Counted from the first letter of the stretch, positions 1-9,324 are shown. The stretch: 64,000 nucleotides of DNA from an uncultured Chlorobiaceae bacterium (GCA_903836465.1 CAILRB010000017.1:56605-120604); one strand, 5' to 3'. Notes: a model not told the origin generated them from the letters alone. Made by a program: numbers and translations.

Positions 1-841
1 GCTCCCTCATCGCCACCCCTTTGGGACCCCAGTCACTCCTGGCTTTTTCAGCAAAAACGGTCTTCACGATTCTGTCCTCAAGAGAGTGATAGCTGATAAC
101 AGCCATTCTGCCATAATCATCAAGGCAATCAATACCGTCACAGAGTGCCCGGCGAAGCACATCAAGTTCACCGTTCACCTCAATTCTCAGCGCCTGAAAC
201 ACCCTTGACAATGTCTTGATAACCTTCTCACCGCCATACGCGTTGCCACGAATAATATCAGCAAGCTCTTTTGTTCCTCCGACTGCTCCATTTTTTTCGC
301 GCCAGGCAACAATCGCTTTCGCAATGCTCCGACTTCTTGGCTCTTCTCCATACCTGTATATAAGCCTCGCAAGCTCCTTCTCTTCATAGCTGTTTACAAT
401 ATCTCCGGCATTCAGGGGAGCATCACTATCCATCCTCATATCAAGCGGACCTTCCCTGAGATAGCTGAAGCCCCGCTCCGCAGTGTCAATCTGAAACGAT
501 GAGACTCCAAGATCAAGCAAAATTCCGGCAACCTTCGGCGCCAGACCCTTGTTGCCACAAACTCCTGTAATGATGGTCTCAATATCCTGAAAATTGCCCT
601 TGACCAGAACAGAATGGGCTTCGAATCCCCTGAGTGTTCGAGCAGCCTCTTCTAATGCGGCATCATCCTGATCAATACCTATCAGCAGCGACTGCCCGGT
701 ATAACCAGCTTCTCGCAAAGCATGAAGGAAGGCAAGCGAATGGCCCCCGCCACCAAGAGTCCCGTCGACATAAATCCCCGGTTTTTTGACCAGAAATGCA
801 ACAATTTCAGCGGCAAGCACCGGATCATGAAATCGCTCCAT
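1..841 (-). CDS. rsmH: 16S rRNA m4C1402 methyltransferase RsmH (MraW), 3' end beyond window
   Basis: RsmH transfers a methyl group from SAM to N4 of C1402 in 16S rRNA, in the decoding centre of the small ribosomal subunit. About 280 codons are visible; the reading frame is open through the window edge, so the C-terminus is missing (the family is usually about 300-330 residues). The N-terminus reads MERFHDPVL, followed by the SAM-binding glycine stretch VDGTLGGGGHS near residues 25-35, then GIDQD and LLDLGVSSFQID, all hallmarks of MraW. ISYHSLEDRIVK is visible near the cut end. The start ATG lies 5 bases after the mraZ stop codon, as in the conserved mraZ-rsmH-ftsL-pbp division cluster, so co-transcription from the mraZ promoter is likely. 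Identification is certain; only the end is unknown. Confidence 0.97.
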   Translation of the reverse strand, partial: MERFHDPVLAAEIVAFLVKKPGIYVDGTLGGGGHSLAFLHALREAGYTGQSLLIGIDQDDAALEEAARTLRGFEAHSVLVKGNFQDIETIITGVCGNKGLAPKVAGILLDLGVSSFQIDTAERGFSYLREGPLDMRMDSDAPLNAGDIVNSYEEKELARLIYRYGEEPRSRSIAKAIVAWREKNGAVGGTKELADIIRGNAYGGEKVIKTLSRVFQALRIEVNGELDVLRRALCDGIDCLDDYGRMAVISYHSLEDRIVKTVFAEKARSDWGPKGVAMRE

Positions 842-846
842 TGCCG

Positions 847-1317
847 TTAAAAATACCTTCCGGCAAGCGTTGCAAAACGACCTGCACTCTCCTGCAACAG
901 CACAAAAAGGCGATCCGGATCCCAAATAATCATTTTCGTATCTGCGCCGATAATAAGAACATCCTTTGTAATACCCGCATGTTCAAGAAACTCCCTGGAA
1001 AGGGCAACCCGACCCTGGCGATCAAGTTCAACCGTTTCAAGGCTTTCGTACATCAATGTTTTCAGCAAGCGCTCTTCAGGGTTAAAATCGGAAAGAGCAG
1101 AGATGGTTTTTCTCATGTTGTTCCAGACAAACGGCTCATAAAGCTCAAGAGAACGATCGGGTGCTTTCATGATATAGAGCGCTTCTATATGCCCCGGCGA
1201 AAGCTCCTCAATACCCGATGAAGCTGGGTGACCGAATCTCCGGCGAAACCTTGCGGGAATCATCAGGCGCCCTTTCTCGTCGACAGCATGTCTCTCTTTT
1301 CCAATAAAGCCAGCCAT
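847..1317 (-). CDS. mraZ: Transcriptional regulator / division-cluster protein MraZ
   Basis: MraZ is a DNA-binding protein of the AbrB-like fold that controls its own division and cell-wall operon in bacteria where it has been studied. The 156-residue product carries the two MraZ repeats: GKERHAVDEKGRLMIPARFRRRF at the start and VELDRQGRVALSREFLEHAGI near residues 95-117; the DxKGR and DxQGR turns are typical. It is the first gene of the visible cluster, with rsmH directly downstream. The start ATG follows an AAGGGA ribosome-binding site 7-8 bases upstream. An array of GG-containing repeats with a 10-base period sits about 115 bases upstream and is a plausible autoregulatory site. Confidence 0.97.
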   Translation of the reverse strand: MAGFIGKERHAVDEKGRLMIPARFRRRFGHPASSGIEELSPGHIEALYIMKAPDRSLELYEPFVWNNMRKTISALSDFNPEERLLKTLMYESLETVELDRQGRVALSREFLEHAGITKDVLIIGADTKMIIWDPDRLFVLLQESAGRFATLAGRYF

Positions 1318-1752
1318 TATGGAAATCCCTTGAACTACTGTTATGCTGATATGTCCAGCCCCTCAACCCATTATTGCCAGAAAATCAGCTCATAAAAAAG
1401 AAATAAACAGCCAGCACGAACAATAATCGCCCATTTTTTACCCTTTTTTACCACTATAAAATGTATAAAAAAGGAGGCACTAAAAAAATAGTCCTCTTGC
1501 TTTAATCGTGAGACGGCTTGCGAAATACAGGTTTTCAACAGCGGGAGCTTTGGGAAATAAATCCCTGATGGTGAAGAAGAGCTTTTCGGAAGAGTCCCGC
1601 CGGATCGCGGGCTTCACTCACCTAGAGAGTGGCGGTGGGGTGACCCTTGATATAATCGCCAGATGAAAGATAGAGTTGCATGAAAAAAATGGACCCCGTA
1701 AAAAGCCATACACCTTAATTGTCATTTATAATGCAGAAACTCAACAGCTTAA
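1318..1752. other. Intergenic region between mraZ and the TpsB pore gene
   Basis: This holds the mraZ leader and the repeat array described separately. It also holds an imperfect inverted structure on plus at 1571-1617 (GTGAAG ... CCCGC-cggatc-GCGGG-CTTCAC), which could end the transcript of the TpsB gene, though no clear T-run follows. No protein-coding frame of credible quality was seen. Confidence 0.5.
1430..1454 (-). promoter_or_regulatory. Candidate MraZ operator: three 10-base-period repeats
   Basis: Read on the minus strand, the site is GTGGTAAAAA, AGGGTAAAAA, ATGGGCG: three (T/G)GG(T/G) cores spaced exactly 10 bases apart, with identical A5 spacers in the first two units. MraZ of Escherichia coli is known to bind TGGGN repeats with this period upstream of its own operon. 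A TATAGT/TATACA -10-like element lies immediately upstream on the same strand, so the repeats would sit at the start of the transcript. That this is the MraZ site is inference from position and repeat form. Confidence 0.5.
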
Positions 1753-3582
1753 TTAAAAATGGAGTTCGCCCTGCAACCAGAAACGGCTTTTATCGTCCCT
1801 TCCATCAGCATTTTTTCCTCCATACTGACCAGAATTAGAGCCAATCACACGGGCCCAACTGCACCGAAGCGCACCCCTTCCGGAAAAAAGATAGTTGAGT
1901 CCAACCCCGGCGCCCTGCAACCAGTAGGTGTTACGACTCATGTCATTGATGACGTCGCGAACATACCTGTCCCGGTTCAGTTTTATGTGACCAGCATCAA
2001 AAAAGCCCGAAATCTGAAAACTTCTTGTGGAGGTCGCAAGAGGAATATTATAGCGGATATCGGCAGTTATAAGCTGACCTTCATCCCCGGGCGCCTCTCC
2101 TACTGGATAAGCACGGACTGCGTTTGGGCCGCCGAGTGAAAACTGTTCACTGCTGCCCAGGTTATCAAGCGACATCTGTGCTGACCCGGAAAGACTGAAG
2201 TTGACCCCATCAGAAAGGCGCTGCACACGAGCAAGAGCAAAATTAAAGCGGGTGTATTGTCCCTCTTTTCCGGTCAGATAATATGATGCATTCTGTGATT
2301 CATTGAGATGGCCAGTAGTAAGACCTACACTGTAACTGGTTGCGCCACCTCCCCATAACTGATCATAACGGTCACCATCCGCGCTCAAAGTGACACTGTT
2401 AAGTTGCTTGTCACTGCTGACTGACCCTGCGGTCTTATCGACAAGCACCTTGTATCCGTAAGTCAGACTTGTTGTAAGAGTGTTCATGCGGCTGCGAAGC
2501 AACGAGTAGCTGAGGCCTGCATCGACATTATTGCTGCTGCCCATGGCATTCGGAGAAGCACGGTCAGCCCCGATTTCATAACTCATCCCGGTATAGGAAA
2601 GAGTTGCCCTAAGTCCAGGAATGCATAAGGGAGCACTGTAGCCTATTCGCCCCTGAGCAAGTCCGTCAGCCTCGGTCATAAGAGCGGTAATCTGGTCTCC
2701 ATAACGAAAAGGGTCATTGATTGAGATCATGGTATTCACCCTAAAGGAACCGGTGTAGCGGTTCCCATGATTGTCACTCCAGATCACTCCGGAAAGAATC
2801 GGACCTTCGCTGACAGCAACTTCTACTCCGGTCGTGCCAGGAAGAGTTCCGGGTGCCAGTGATGCGCGAGCCATCACACCGGGCATATCGTTCATAAGCA
2901 AAACTGAGCGCTCAAAATCATGCTCATTGATAGGCACCCCCTTGCGTACCGCCGTTTCGCCTATGCTGCGCAGTACACACTGAGAAATCCTTGCAGTTTT
3001 GTCCAGCTTGAACTCAAGACGGCCATCGCTCACTCCCTGAAGAACAGCAATTTCAATAATGCCTGAGGTAACGTCCTGTTTTGGCAGGTAGGCTCTTGCG
3101 CGGAACCATCCCTTATCCCTGAAATGGTTGGTGATTTTATCAACAAGACCTTTCAGCTCTCCGAAAGAGATGGTCTTGCCTTTGGCGTCAGATACCAGCG
3201 CCTGTAACTCCGCTTCAGTAGCAGCTCCCTCATAGCCGCTGAATTTGAATCCCTTCACAGCAACGAGAACGCCTGACTCAGATTTTGCCGGCTGCTCTTT
3301 GGCCTTCTCAGGGGCAGGGAGCTGAGGGTATTGCGGCAATTTGCTCTGCTGGTCACGAAGAATACTGCCTGCATCGACCGGAGGCGGAGTATCTGCCAGA
3401 ACCGGCACTGCGAAAGATGAAAACGAGAGAACCGAAAGTAGTCCTATAAAAGACCCTGCATTACCTGCAAAGATATGGCGCACGGAGAATAAGCGTTTAT
3501 CAATTATGGAAGACTTGAAGTTTTCTAACGTATGTACTTTTGGCAAGTTACTTAAAAAAAAAGTAAAACCCAATTTTTTCAA
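1753..3582 (-). CDS. Two-partner secretion outer-membrane transporter (TpsB, ShlB/FhaC/HecB family)
   Basis: TpsB proteins are Omp85-related beta-barrels that export a single large TpsA exoprotein (haemolysin or adhesin) across the outer membrane. The 609-residue product has an extended N-terminus (about 35 polar residues) before a hydrophobic signal core near residues 41-63 ending in VLA. A proline-rich linker follows, then two POTRA-like stretches (about 100-260), and a barrel of alternating strands that ends FWLQGELHF with the C-terminal phenylalanine typical of outer-membrane proteins. The barrel contains the VRAYPVGEAPGDEG segment, matching the conserved VRGY-type motif of loop L6. No TpsA partner lies in the window: the neighbours are mraZ and chorismate mutase. 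The exact start is uncertain because the long presequence could begin at an internal methionine. Confidence 0.9.
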   Translation of the reverse strand: MKKLGFTFFLSNLPKVHTLENFKSSIIDKRLFSVRHIFAGNAGSFIGLLSVLSFSSFAVPVLADTPPPVDAGSILRDQQSKLPQYPQLPAPEKAKEQPAKSESGVLVAVKGFKFSGYEGAATEAELQALVSDAKGKTISFGELKGLVDKITNHFRDKGWFRARAYLPKQDVTSGIIEIAVLQGVSDGRLEFKLDKTARISQCVLRSIGETAVRKGVPINEHDFERSVLLMNDMPGVMARASLAPGTLPGTTGVEVAVSEGPILSGVIWSDNHGNRYTGSFRVNTMISINDPFRYGDQITALMTEADGLAQGRIGYSAPLCIPGLRATLSYTGMSYEIGADRASPNAMGSSNNVDAGLSYSLLRSRMNTLTTSLTYGYKVLVDKTAGSVSSDKQLNSVTLSADGDRYDQLWGGGATSYSVGLTTGHLNESQNASYYLTGKEGQYTRFNFALARVQRLSDGVNFSLSGSAQMSLDNLGSSEQFSLGGPNAVRAYPVGEAPGDEGQLITADIRYNIPLATSTRSFQISGFFDAGHIKLNRDRYVRDVINDMSRNTYWLQGAGVGLNYLFSGRGALRCSWARVIGSNSGQYGGKNADGRDDKSRFWLQGELHF

Positions 3583-3736
3583 GATACGATCCTGTCCTCA
3601 GGGAACTATTTCCGCTTTGTTGCTAGATTCTCCTTCACAAGAAGCGCCTGTCTGGATTCCAAATAAGGGCAAAAAACACTATTATATCATATTCTATTTT
3701 AGCGCCTGTACACGTAACCTCTTAACCGCCGTCATC

Positions 3737-4066
3737 ATGATGTCCGACCGCACCGATAACACTTCAGCGCACTGGCAGGAACTTGACGAATGGAGAAAAA
3801 AAATCGATGCCCTTGACCAGCAGTTATCCACTCTCCTTTGCGAGAGACTGCACTGCGCGCAAAATATCAGCTTCCTGAAATCGAGAATCGGCGAGCAGGT
3901 TCTTCAACCTGAACGGGAAAAAGAGGTGCTCATCAATGTGCTGAATCAGGCCGACTCCCCCCTGAAAACCCATGCACTGGAAAAAATCTATCGTTGCATC
4001 ATTGAAGAGACCCGCCTCTTTCAGCAAGAGTGGAAAAGCAGTCAGCCGGATATCTATACCAGCTAA
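3737..4066 (+). CDS. Monofunctional chorismate mutase, AroQ type
   Basis: The protein converts chorismate to prephenate, the first committed step to phenylalanine and tyrosine. The 109-residue product is all alpha-helical. It contains the AroQ signature WRKKIDALDQQLSTLLCERL at about residues 14-33 and RIGEQVLQPEREKEVL at about 48-63, giving the expected Arg, Lys and Glu active-site residues. The open frame extends about 130 codons further upstream, but that part is antisense to the TpsB gene and has no family features, so the start was placed at the tandem ATGATG at 3737/3740. There is no strong ribosome-binding site. mltG follows 15 bases downstream on the same strand, so the two may be co-transcribed. 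Confidence 0.88.
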   Translation: MMSDRTDNTSAHWQELDEWRKKIDALDQQLSTLLCERLHCAQNISFLKSRIGEQVLQPEREKEVLINVLNQADSPLKTHALEKIYRCIIEETRLFQQEWKSSQPDIYTS

Positions 4067-4081
4067 TGAGGTCCACCCGCC

Positions 4082-5104
4082 ATGACGTCAAAAAACAACT
4101 TTTTCCGTAAACTGCTTCTGGCAGGAGCGACTCTTCTGCTGACGGCATTTTCATACTTTCTTTTTATACCGGGGCTCAATACCTCGCAGACAAGCACCCG
4201 CCTGACCGTTCACCGAGGGATGGGCTTCAGAACCATTCTGGATGAGCTGCACCGTAACGGCTCGATTACCAGTACCTGGCCGACGATTGTGACAGCAACC
4301 CTTGTTCCAAAGCTCCACAACATCAAGCCGGGAAGGTATCTCATTCCTCCGGGTATGTCGAATTTCGGACTTCTGTATTACCTCCACACCCGCCCGCAGG
4401 ATGAGGTTCGCATTACGCTGCCTGAAGGAGTGGATCTCAGAAAAGTTGCCCGCATCCTTTCACGAAACCTTGATATTGATTCTACAGGCTTTATGGCCGC
4501 AGTATCAAGCAGAAAACTGCTTGACCATCACGGCATCAGGGCTGAAAATGCAGAAGGCTACCTCTTCCCGGGAACCTACAACTTTGCATGGGCGAGCAAA
4601 CCTGAAGAAGCCGCAGGGTTTCTTGTCGGCCAATTCCGACATTTTTATACTGACCGCCTTCAGAAAATGGCCGCGCAGGAAGGGCTCGGCGAAACCGGTT
4701 TACTTACCCTGGCCTCGATTGTAGAAGCCGAAACACCGCTTGATGCTGAAAAATCGCTTGTCGCAAGCGTCTATCTTAACCGGCTGAAAAAAAACATGCG
4801 CCTCCAGGCCGATCCAACGGTGCAGTATGCCCTTGGCGGTGCTGCCCGAAGGCTTTATTACAAAGACCTTGCGGCAGACTCGCCCTATAATACCTATCGC
4901 CATAACGGCCTTCCTCCCGGCCCGATCTGCAACCCCGGCGCCGCCTCGATTCTTGCCGTGCTTCAACCGGCACAGAGCAGCTTTCTCTACTTTGTTGCCA
5001 CAGGAAATGGCGGACATTACTTTGCTGCTTCACTGACAGAGCATAATGCCAACATTAAAAAGTACAAAAATGCCTTGCGCAGCAGGCCGCCAGGATTAGA
5101 GTGA
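4082..5104 (+). CDS. mltG: Endolytic murein transglycosylase MltG (YceG-like)
   Basis: MltG is an inner-membrane lytic transglycosylase that cuts nascent glycan strands and is thought to set glycan length. The 340-residue product has one N-terminal membrane helix (about 10-29), a LysM-like segment with RLTVHRGMGFRTILDEL, and the YceG catalytic domain. The catalytic glutamate is seen in LASIVEAET, and the conserved LQADPTVQYAL, SPYNTYRHNGLPPGPICNPG and FVATGNGGHYFA blocks follow. A GAGG ribosome-binding site sits about 10 bases before the ATG. Its place just after chorismate mutase is not obviously functional. Confidence 0.95.
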   Translation: MTSKNNFFRKLLLAGATLLLTAFSYFLFIPGLNTSQTSTRLTVHRGMGFRTILDELHRNGSITSTWPTIVTATLVPKLHNIKPGRYLIPPGMSNFGLLYYLHTRPQDEVRITLPEGVDLRKVARILSRNLDIDSTGFMAAVSSRKLLDHHGIRAENAEGYLFPGTYNFAWASKPEEAAGFLVGQFRHFYTDRLQKMAAQEGLGETGLLTLASIVEAETPLDAEKSLVASVYLNRLKKNMRLQADPTVQYALGGAARRLYYKDLAADSPYNTYRHNGLPPGPICNPGAASILAVLQPAQSSFLYFVATGNGGHYFAASLTEHNANIKKYKNALRSRPPGLE

Positions 5105-5188
5105 GTTGCATTAATATATATCGGCAATTGTATACATTACACAAGCAGATCCTTATCTGATCTTTTTATCAACCAATTTATCAAAGCA

Positions 5189-6382
5189 ATGCAAAAAAAG
5201 ACCTTGTCTGACATCTCAACCCAGGGCAAGCGGGTGTTAATGCGTGTTGATTTCAATGTCCCTCTTGACGAGAACAAAAAAATTACCGATGACAAGAGAA
5301 TTGTTGAGTCTCTTCCTTCCATTAAAAAAGTTATTGAAGAGGGAGGACGACTTATTTTGATGTCCCATCTTGGACGGCCAAAAGGAAAAGTTAATCCTGA
5401 ATACTCGCTTGCTCCTGTGGCCTCCAGACTTGCCGAGCTGATCGATAGCCCAGTGCTCATGGCAAAAGATTGTATCGGCACTGAGGTTATGCAGCAGGTG
5501 CTTGCTTTGCAGGACGGAGAGGTTATGCTGCTTGAAAATCTGAGATTTCACGCTGAGGAAGAGGCAAATGACGCTGATTTTTCAAGAGAGCTCGCGTCGC
5601 TCGGCGAAGTGTATGTGAACGACGCCTTCGGCACCGCTCACCGGGCTCATGCCTCAACGGAAGGAATTACGCACTACGTCCAGACAGCCGTTGCCGGTTA
5701 TCTGATAGAGCGGGAGCTGTTGTATCTGGGCAAAGCTCTGCAGGAGCCGGAACGACCATTTGTCGCTATTCTGGGAGGTTCAAAAATATCAGGAAAAATT
5801 GATGTTCTTGAAAACCTTTTCAAAAAAGTCGATACGGTACTGATCGGTGGCGCCATGGTCTTCACCTTCTTCAAGGCACAGGGTTATGAAGTGGGAAATT
5901 CTCTGGTAGAGGAGAGTAAAATTGAACTTGCCCTCACGATTCTTGAACAGGCAAAAAAGAAGGGAATCAAGCTGCTGCTGCCAGTAGACGTCATTCTTAC
6001 GCCCGAGATTTCAGCCGATGCTGCATCTTATGCCGAAAACATTTCAAGTATTCCTCAGAAAATGATTGGAGTTGATATCGGCCCCGTAACAGCCGAAACA
6101 TACCGCAATGAAATTCTTTCAGCGCGAACGGTTCTCTGGAACGGCCCTATGGGTGTTTTTGAAATTGACAATTTTGCGGCTGGCACGATGGCTGTAGCAA
6201 AGGCTATGGCAGAAGCAACGGCAAAAGGAGCTATAACGATTGTCGGCGGCGGCGATTCTGCCTCAGCAATAGCAAAGGCCGGTCTGGCAAACGAGATGAC
6301 CCATATCTCCACGGGAGGAGGCGCAAGCCTTGAATTCCTTGAAGGCAAGGAACTCCCCGGAATAGCCGCTCTGAACGATTAA
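5189..6382 (+). CDS. pgk: Phosphoglycerate kinase
   Basis: Pgk interconverts 1,3-bisphosphoglycerate and 3-phosphoglycerate with ADP/ATP in the cytoplasm; in a green sulfur bacterium it would run mainly in the gluconeogenic direction. The 397-residue product is full length. Visible signatures are RVDFNVPLD near residue 20, [10 protein letters not shown] near 57, [13 protein letters not shown] near 112, the [14 protein letters not shown] block near 148, [15 protein letters not shown] near 196, and the C-terminal nucleotide site [13 protein letters not shown] with [13 protein letters not shown]. An 84-base gap separates it from mltG and holds AT-rich promoter-like DNA. A rhomboid gene follows 19 bases downstream. 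Confidence 0.98.
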   Translation: MQKKTLSDISTQGKRVLMRVDFNVPLDENKKITDDKRIVESLPSIKKVIEEGGRLILMSHLGRPKGKVNPEYSLAPVASRLAELIDSPVLMAKDCIGTEVMQQVLALQDGEVMLLENLRFHAEEEANDADFSRELASLGEVYVNDAFGTAHRAHASTEGITHYVQTAVAGYLIERELLYLGKALQEPERPFVAILGGSKISGKIDVLENLFKKVDTVLIGGAMVFTFFKAQGYEVGNSLVEESKIELALTILEQAKKKGIKLLLPVDVILTPEISADAASYAENISSIPQKMIGVDIGPVTAETYRNEILSARTVLWNGPMGVFEIDNFAAGTMAVAKAMAEATAKGAITIVGGGDSASAIAKAGLANEMTHISTGGGASLEFLEGKELPGIAALND

Positions 6383-6401
6383 TCGAAGAACCTACCTCGT
6401 A

Positions 6402-7217
6402 ATGAACTATTCCCAGCCATACAGTCCCGGGGGTTTTCAGTTTATACCCCCGGCGATCAAGGCCATTATTCTGCTCAATATTGCAGTTTTTCTCCTGCAG
6501 TTGACTCCTTTTGGCGATGCAATTTCCTCCCTCGGGGCCTTATGGCCTGTCGGTTCCGGCAACTTCAGAATATGGCAGCCGGTAACGTACATGTTTCTGC
6601 ACGGCGGCGGAACTCATCTCTTTTTCAATATGTTCGCCCTCTGGATGTTCGGCGCTGAAATAGAAAATTACTGGGGTACCAGGCAATTCAATATCTATTA
6701 TTTTGTCTGCGGGATCGGAGCCGCACTGATCAACCTGATCGCCACTGTTGGCGACCCCTATCCGACTGTCGGCGCTTCCGGTGCCATTTACGGCGTCTTG
6801 CTGGCTTTCGGTATGATGTTCCCCGATCGCTACATTTTTCTTTACTTTCTCTTTCCGGTAAAGGCAAAGTATTTTATTGCCGGTTATGCCTTTATTGAGT
6901 TTATCTCCGGTTTCGGCAGCCGGGCGATGGGCAGCGGCAGCAACATTGCCCATTTCGCGCACCTCGGGGGCATGCTGATTGGCTTTATATATATTTCCAT
7001 CAGAAGGGCTGAGTGGTCATTTTCGGGATTATTCAACAAAATCCGCTCCACAGGCAACAAGAAAAGTGGCCCACGCCTCCATACCCGGAACACTGTGGCT
7101 CCTCCGGTATCTGAATCAGAAATCAATGCCATTCTTGATAAAATTTCAGAACGTGGTTATGGATCGTTAACCGAAGAAGAGCGCCGAAAACTCCTCAGTG
7201 CCGGCGGAAAGAAATAA
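6402..7217 (+). CDS. Rhomboid family intramembrane serine protease
   Basis: Rhomboids cleave substrates within or next to membrane helices. The 271-residue product has six membrane segments in its first 200 residues. The catalytic serine is in VGASGAIYG (about residues 125-133) and the catalytic histidine in HFAHLGGMLIGF (about 186-197); the upstream HGGGTHLFFNMFALWMFG block contributes the usual His and Asn. The C-terminal 70 residues are a soluble tail with AILDKISERGYGSLTEEER, a short helical segment commonly found at the end of bacterial rhomboids of this group. It may be transcribed with pgk. Natural substrates cannot be read from the sequence. Confidence 0.95.
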   Translation: MNYSQPYSPGGFQFIPPAIKAIILLNIAVFLLQLTPFGDAISSLGALWPVGSGNFRIWQPVTYMFLHGGGTHLFFNMFALWMFGAEIENYWGTRQFNIYYFVCGIGAALINLIATVGDPYPTVGASGAIYGVLLAFGMMFPDRYIFLYFLFPVKAKYFIAGYAFIEFISGFGSRAMGSGSNIAHFAHLGGMLIGFIYISIRRAEWSFSGLFNKIRSTGNKKSGPRLHTRNTVAPPVSESEINAILDKISERGYGSLTEEERRKLLSAGGKK

Positions 7218-7225
7218 ACCTCAGG

Positions 7226-8665
7226 TCAGCCGGGAACCGTCCGCTCAAAACAGGCAACACTTTCGATATGACTGGTATGCGGAAACATGTCAACCGGCTG
7301 CACCGATACAAGCTGATAGCCGTGAAGGCTGATCTCCTTGCCGTCACGGGCAAGGCTCGCCGGGTTGCAACTGACATAGACAATTCGCTCAGGCCGAAGC
7401 CTGAGCATGGTGGAAAGTGCCTTGGCATGCATTCCTGCCCTTGGAGGGTCGGTAATGATCACCCGTGGGGCATCATAGTTTTCGAGGGTATAAAGCATGG
7501 CATGGAAATCCTTGAGATCAACCTGGTAAAAGGCTGCGTTGCCGACACCGTTCAATGCCGCATTACTCTGCGCATCATTGATTGAACTTTCAACCACCTC
7601 AAGGCCGATAACCTGACGGCAGTACCTTGCCAGAGAGAGCGTTATGGTTCCTGTCCCGCAATAGAGATCATAGACTGTATCGGCAGAAGTGAGAGCTGCA
7701 ACCTCAAGAATGCTTCGGTAAAGAAGCTCAGCCTGTGAAGAGTTTGTCTGAAAAAATGAGTTTGCGGAAATCCTGAAATCAAGACCGCCGAGACGCTCGG
7801 TAATACATCCCTCTCCGCTGAGTGCATACTCACTGTCACCGGTAGCAACGGTATTCTTTCGATCAGTCACATTGTTGAGCACGGTCATCTTCTGGCCTGC
7901 CATCCCGACTTCGAGATGCTTCCTGTAGCGCTGCATCAGCGCTTCATCATGCCATGAGGTCACCAGATTGACCATAAGCTCTTCACGGCTTTCACTGAAA
8001 CGGACAACAAGATTCCGCAAAAAACCGGAATGAGCCTTGACTGCATAAGGTGCAAGGGCATTGGCAAGAGCAAAGTCGCGGGTCAAGGCGAGCACCTGGT
8101 TCATGGCCTCCTTGGCAAGATAGCAGTAGTCAATATCGATCACCTTCTCAAAGTTTCCAGGGGTATGAAACCCGAGTGCAAACTCTTTCGGACGTAAAAG
8201 TTGTTCAAGCGAAAGCTCTTCGGGCAGGAGATAGCGCATGCTTGAAAAGGAAAATTCCATCTTGTTCCGGTAATGAAACGGTGCGAGAGCCGCGAGCACC
8301 GGGCTTACCGGTGGTACTACAAAATTACCGAGATGCTCAAGAGCGTCCTTGACCTTTTTCTGCTTGTACAGGAGCTGCGCTTCATAATGGATATGCATCA
8401 GCTTGCAACCGCCGCAGACACCAAAATAAGCGCATAAAGGAGTTGTTCTGTCTGGTGATGGTTCAAGAACCTCAACCGCTATGGCTTCAATATAGCGCTG
8501 GCGAACCTTTTTTATGCTGGCCGAAACCCGATCGCCGACAGCAAGCATACCGCCTACCATGACCGCCATACCGTTGTCAAGCCGTCCGAAACACTGATCT
8601 TTCTCCGCAAGATCAGTGACGGTTAACTCAATGATATCACCTTTCCTGAAAATCTCTTCTGCCAT
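7226..8665 (-). CDS. rlmD: 23S rRNA m5U1939 methyltransferase RlmD (RumA type)
   Basis: The enzyme methylates C5 of a uridine in 23S rRNA with SAM; RumA/TrmA-type enzymes form a covalent cysteine-uridine intermediate. The 479-residue product begins with a TRAM-like RNA-binding domain (about 1-65). An iron-sulfur cluster motif CAYFGVCGGCKLMH follows near 78-91. A SAM-binding Rossmann domain has VYDLYCGTGTITL near 330, IITDPPRAGMH near 408, and the catalytic cysteine in IVYVSCNPASLARD near 440. It converges with the rhomboid gene 8 bases away. It is assigned as RlmD because the Fe-S motif is intact; the exact target uridine is inferred from family. Confidence 0.93.
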   Translation of the reverse strand: MAEEIFRKGDIIELTVTDLAEKDQCFGRLDNGMAVMVGGMLAVGDRVSASIKKVRQRYIEAIAVEVLEPSPDRTTPLCAYFGVCGGCKLMHIHYEAQLLYKQKKVKDALEHLGNFVVPPVSPVLAALAPFHYRNKMEFSFSSMRYLLPEELSLEQLLRPKEFALGFHTPGNFEKVIDIDYCYLAKEAMNQVLALTRDFALANALAPYAVKAHSGFLRNLVVRFSESREELMVNLVTSWHDEALMQRYRKHLEVGMAGQKMTVLNNVTDRKNTVATGDSEYALSGEGCITERLGGLDFRISANSFFQTNSSQAELLYRSILEVAALTSADTVYDLYCGTGTITLSLARYCRQVIGLEVVESSINDAQSNAALNGVGNAAFYQVDLKDFHAMLYTLENYDAPRVIITDPPRAGMHAKALSTMLRLRPERIVYVSCNPASLARDGKEISLHGYQLVSVQPVDMFPHTSHIESVACFERTVPG

Positions 8666-8722
8666 AAAACAAAATTAATCGCAATTGATGAAAAAGGTTC
8701 TCCTCTTCCTTCGATAAATAAC

Positions 8723-9319
8723 TCAAGCAGGACCTTCTCGACGCATGATGAGGGGCTGAATGATATTCTTCAACACCCAGGAAGAGAAAAGATAGACCAG
8801 CATCGCACTGCAGACCCCGATCATCATGCCTGCGATAACGTCACCAGGATAATGAACACCAACATAAACCCGCGACCAGGAGATAGCCAGAGCATACAAT
8901 ATCATGATGATGGTATAAAGTTTTTCTACAAAATCCCCCCGATGAAAGAAAATCCATATTACTGACGCTACTGCGGCTGAATTTGCGGCATGGGATGAGG
9001 CAAACGAATAACTCCGTGGCTGGCTGACAAGCAGACGAACGTGGTCGAGAACAAAGCAGGGCCGGATACGCTGCACAAGAGGTTTGAGTATTCCTGATGC
9101 GACAATATCGGCCATCCCGACAGCAAAAAGAGCAAGAAGAATCACCAGAAAAGCTGATTTTCCGCGTCGGATAATTATAAAAAGAGCTGCGAGTGCAATA
9201 ATATGCCCGGACAGCTTGACCCTGGTGAGAAAAACCATGAGGTCATCGGCTGCCGGGTGAACCAGGTAAAGGTTCAGCAACTGGAAGAGCCACACATCTA
9301 CCTGCTCAATGAGCGCCAT
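8723..9319 (-). CDS. PAP2 superfamily membrane phosphatase
   Basis: PAP2-type membrane phosphatases dephosphorylate lipid phosphates such as undecaprenyl pyrophosphate or phosphatidate. The 198-residue product has five to six membrane segments and the three PAP2 motifs: a reduced KPLVQRIRP near residue 77 (KxxxxxxRP), YSFASSHAANSAA near 103 (PSGH-like, here ASSH), and SRVYVGVHYPGDVIAG near 148 (SRxxxxxHxxxD). The catalytic and assisting histidines are therefore present. It ends only 5 bases from yidC and probably shares its transcript. A role in recycling the undecaprenyl carrier would fit the wall-related surroundings but is not shown by the sequence. Confidence 0.88.
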   Translation of the reverse strand: MALIEQVDVWLFQLLNLYLVHPAADDLMVFLTRVKLSGHIIALAALFIIIRRGKSAFLVILLALFAVGMADIVASGILKPLVQRIRPCFVLDHVRLLVSQPRSYSFASSHAANSAAVASVIWIFFHRGDFVEKLYTIIMILYALAISWSRVYVGVHYPGDVIAGMMIGVCSAMLVYLFSSWVLKNIIQPLIMRREGPA

Positions 9320-9324
9320 CCTGC

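Noticed and set aside
796..1221. 141-codon plus-strand frame over mraZ
   Set aside because: Complement of mraZ, whose own translation matches its family throughout.
1571..1617. Nested inverted repeat between mraZ and the TpsB gene
   Set aside because: Arms are asymmetric and no T-run follows, so it was not called a terminator.
3341..3736. N-terminal extension of the chorismate mutase frame
   Set aside because: It is antisense to the TpsB gene start and has no chorismate mutase features; the family domain begins at the ATGATG at 3737.
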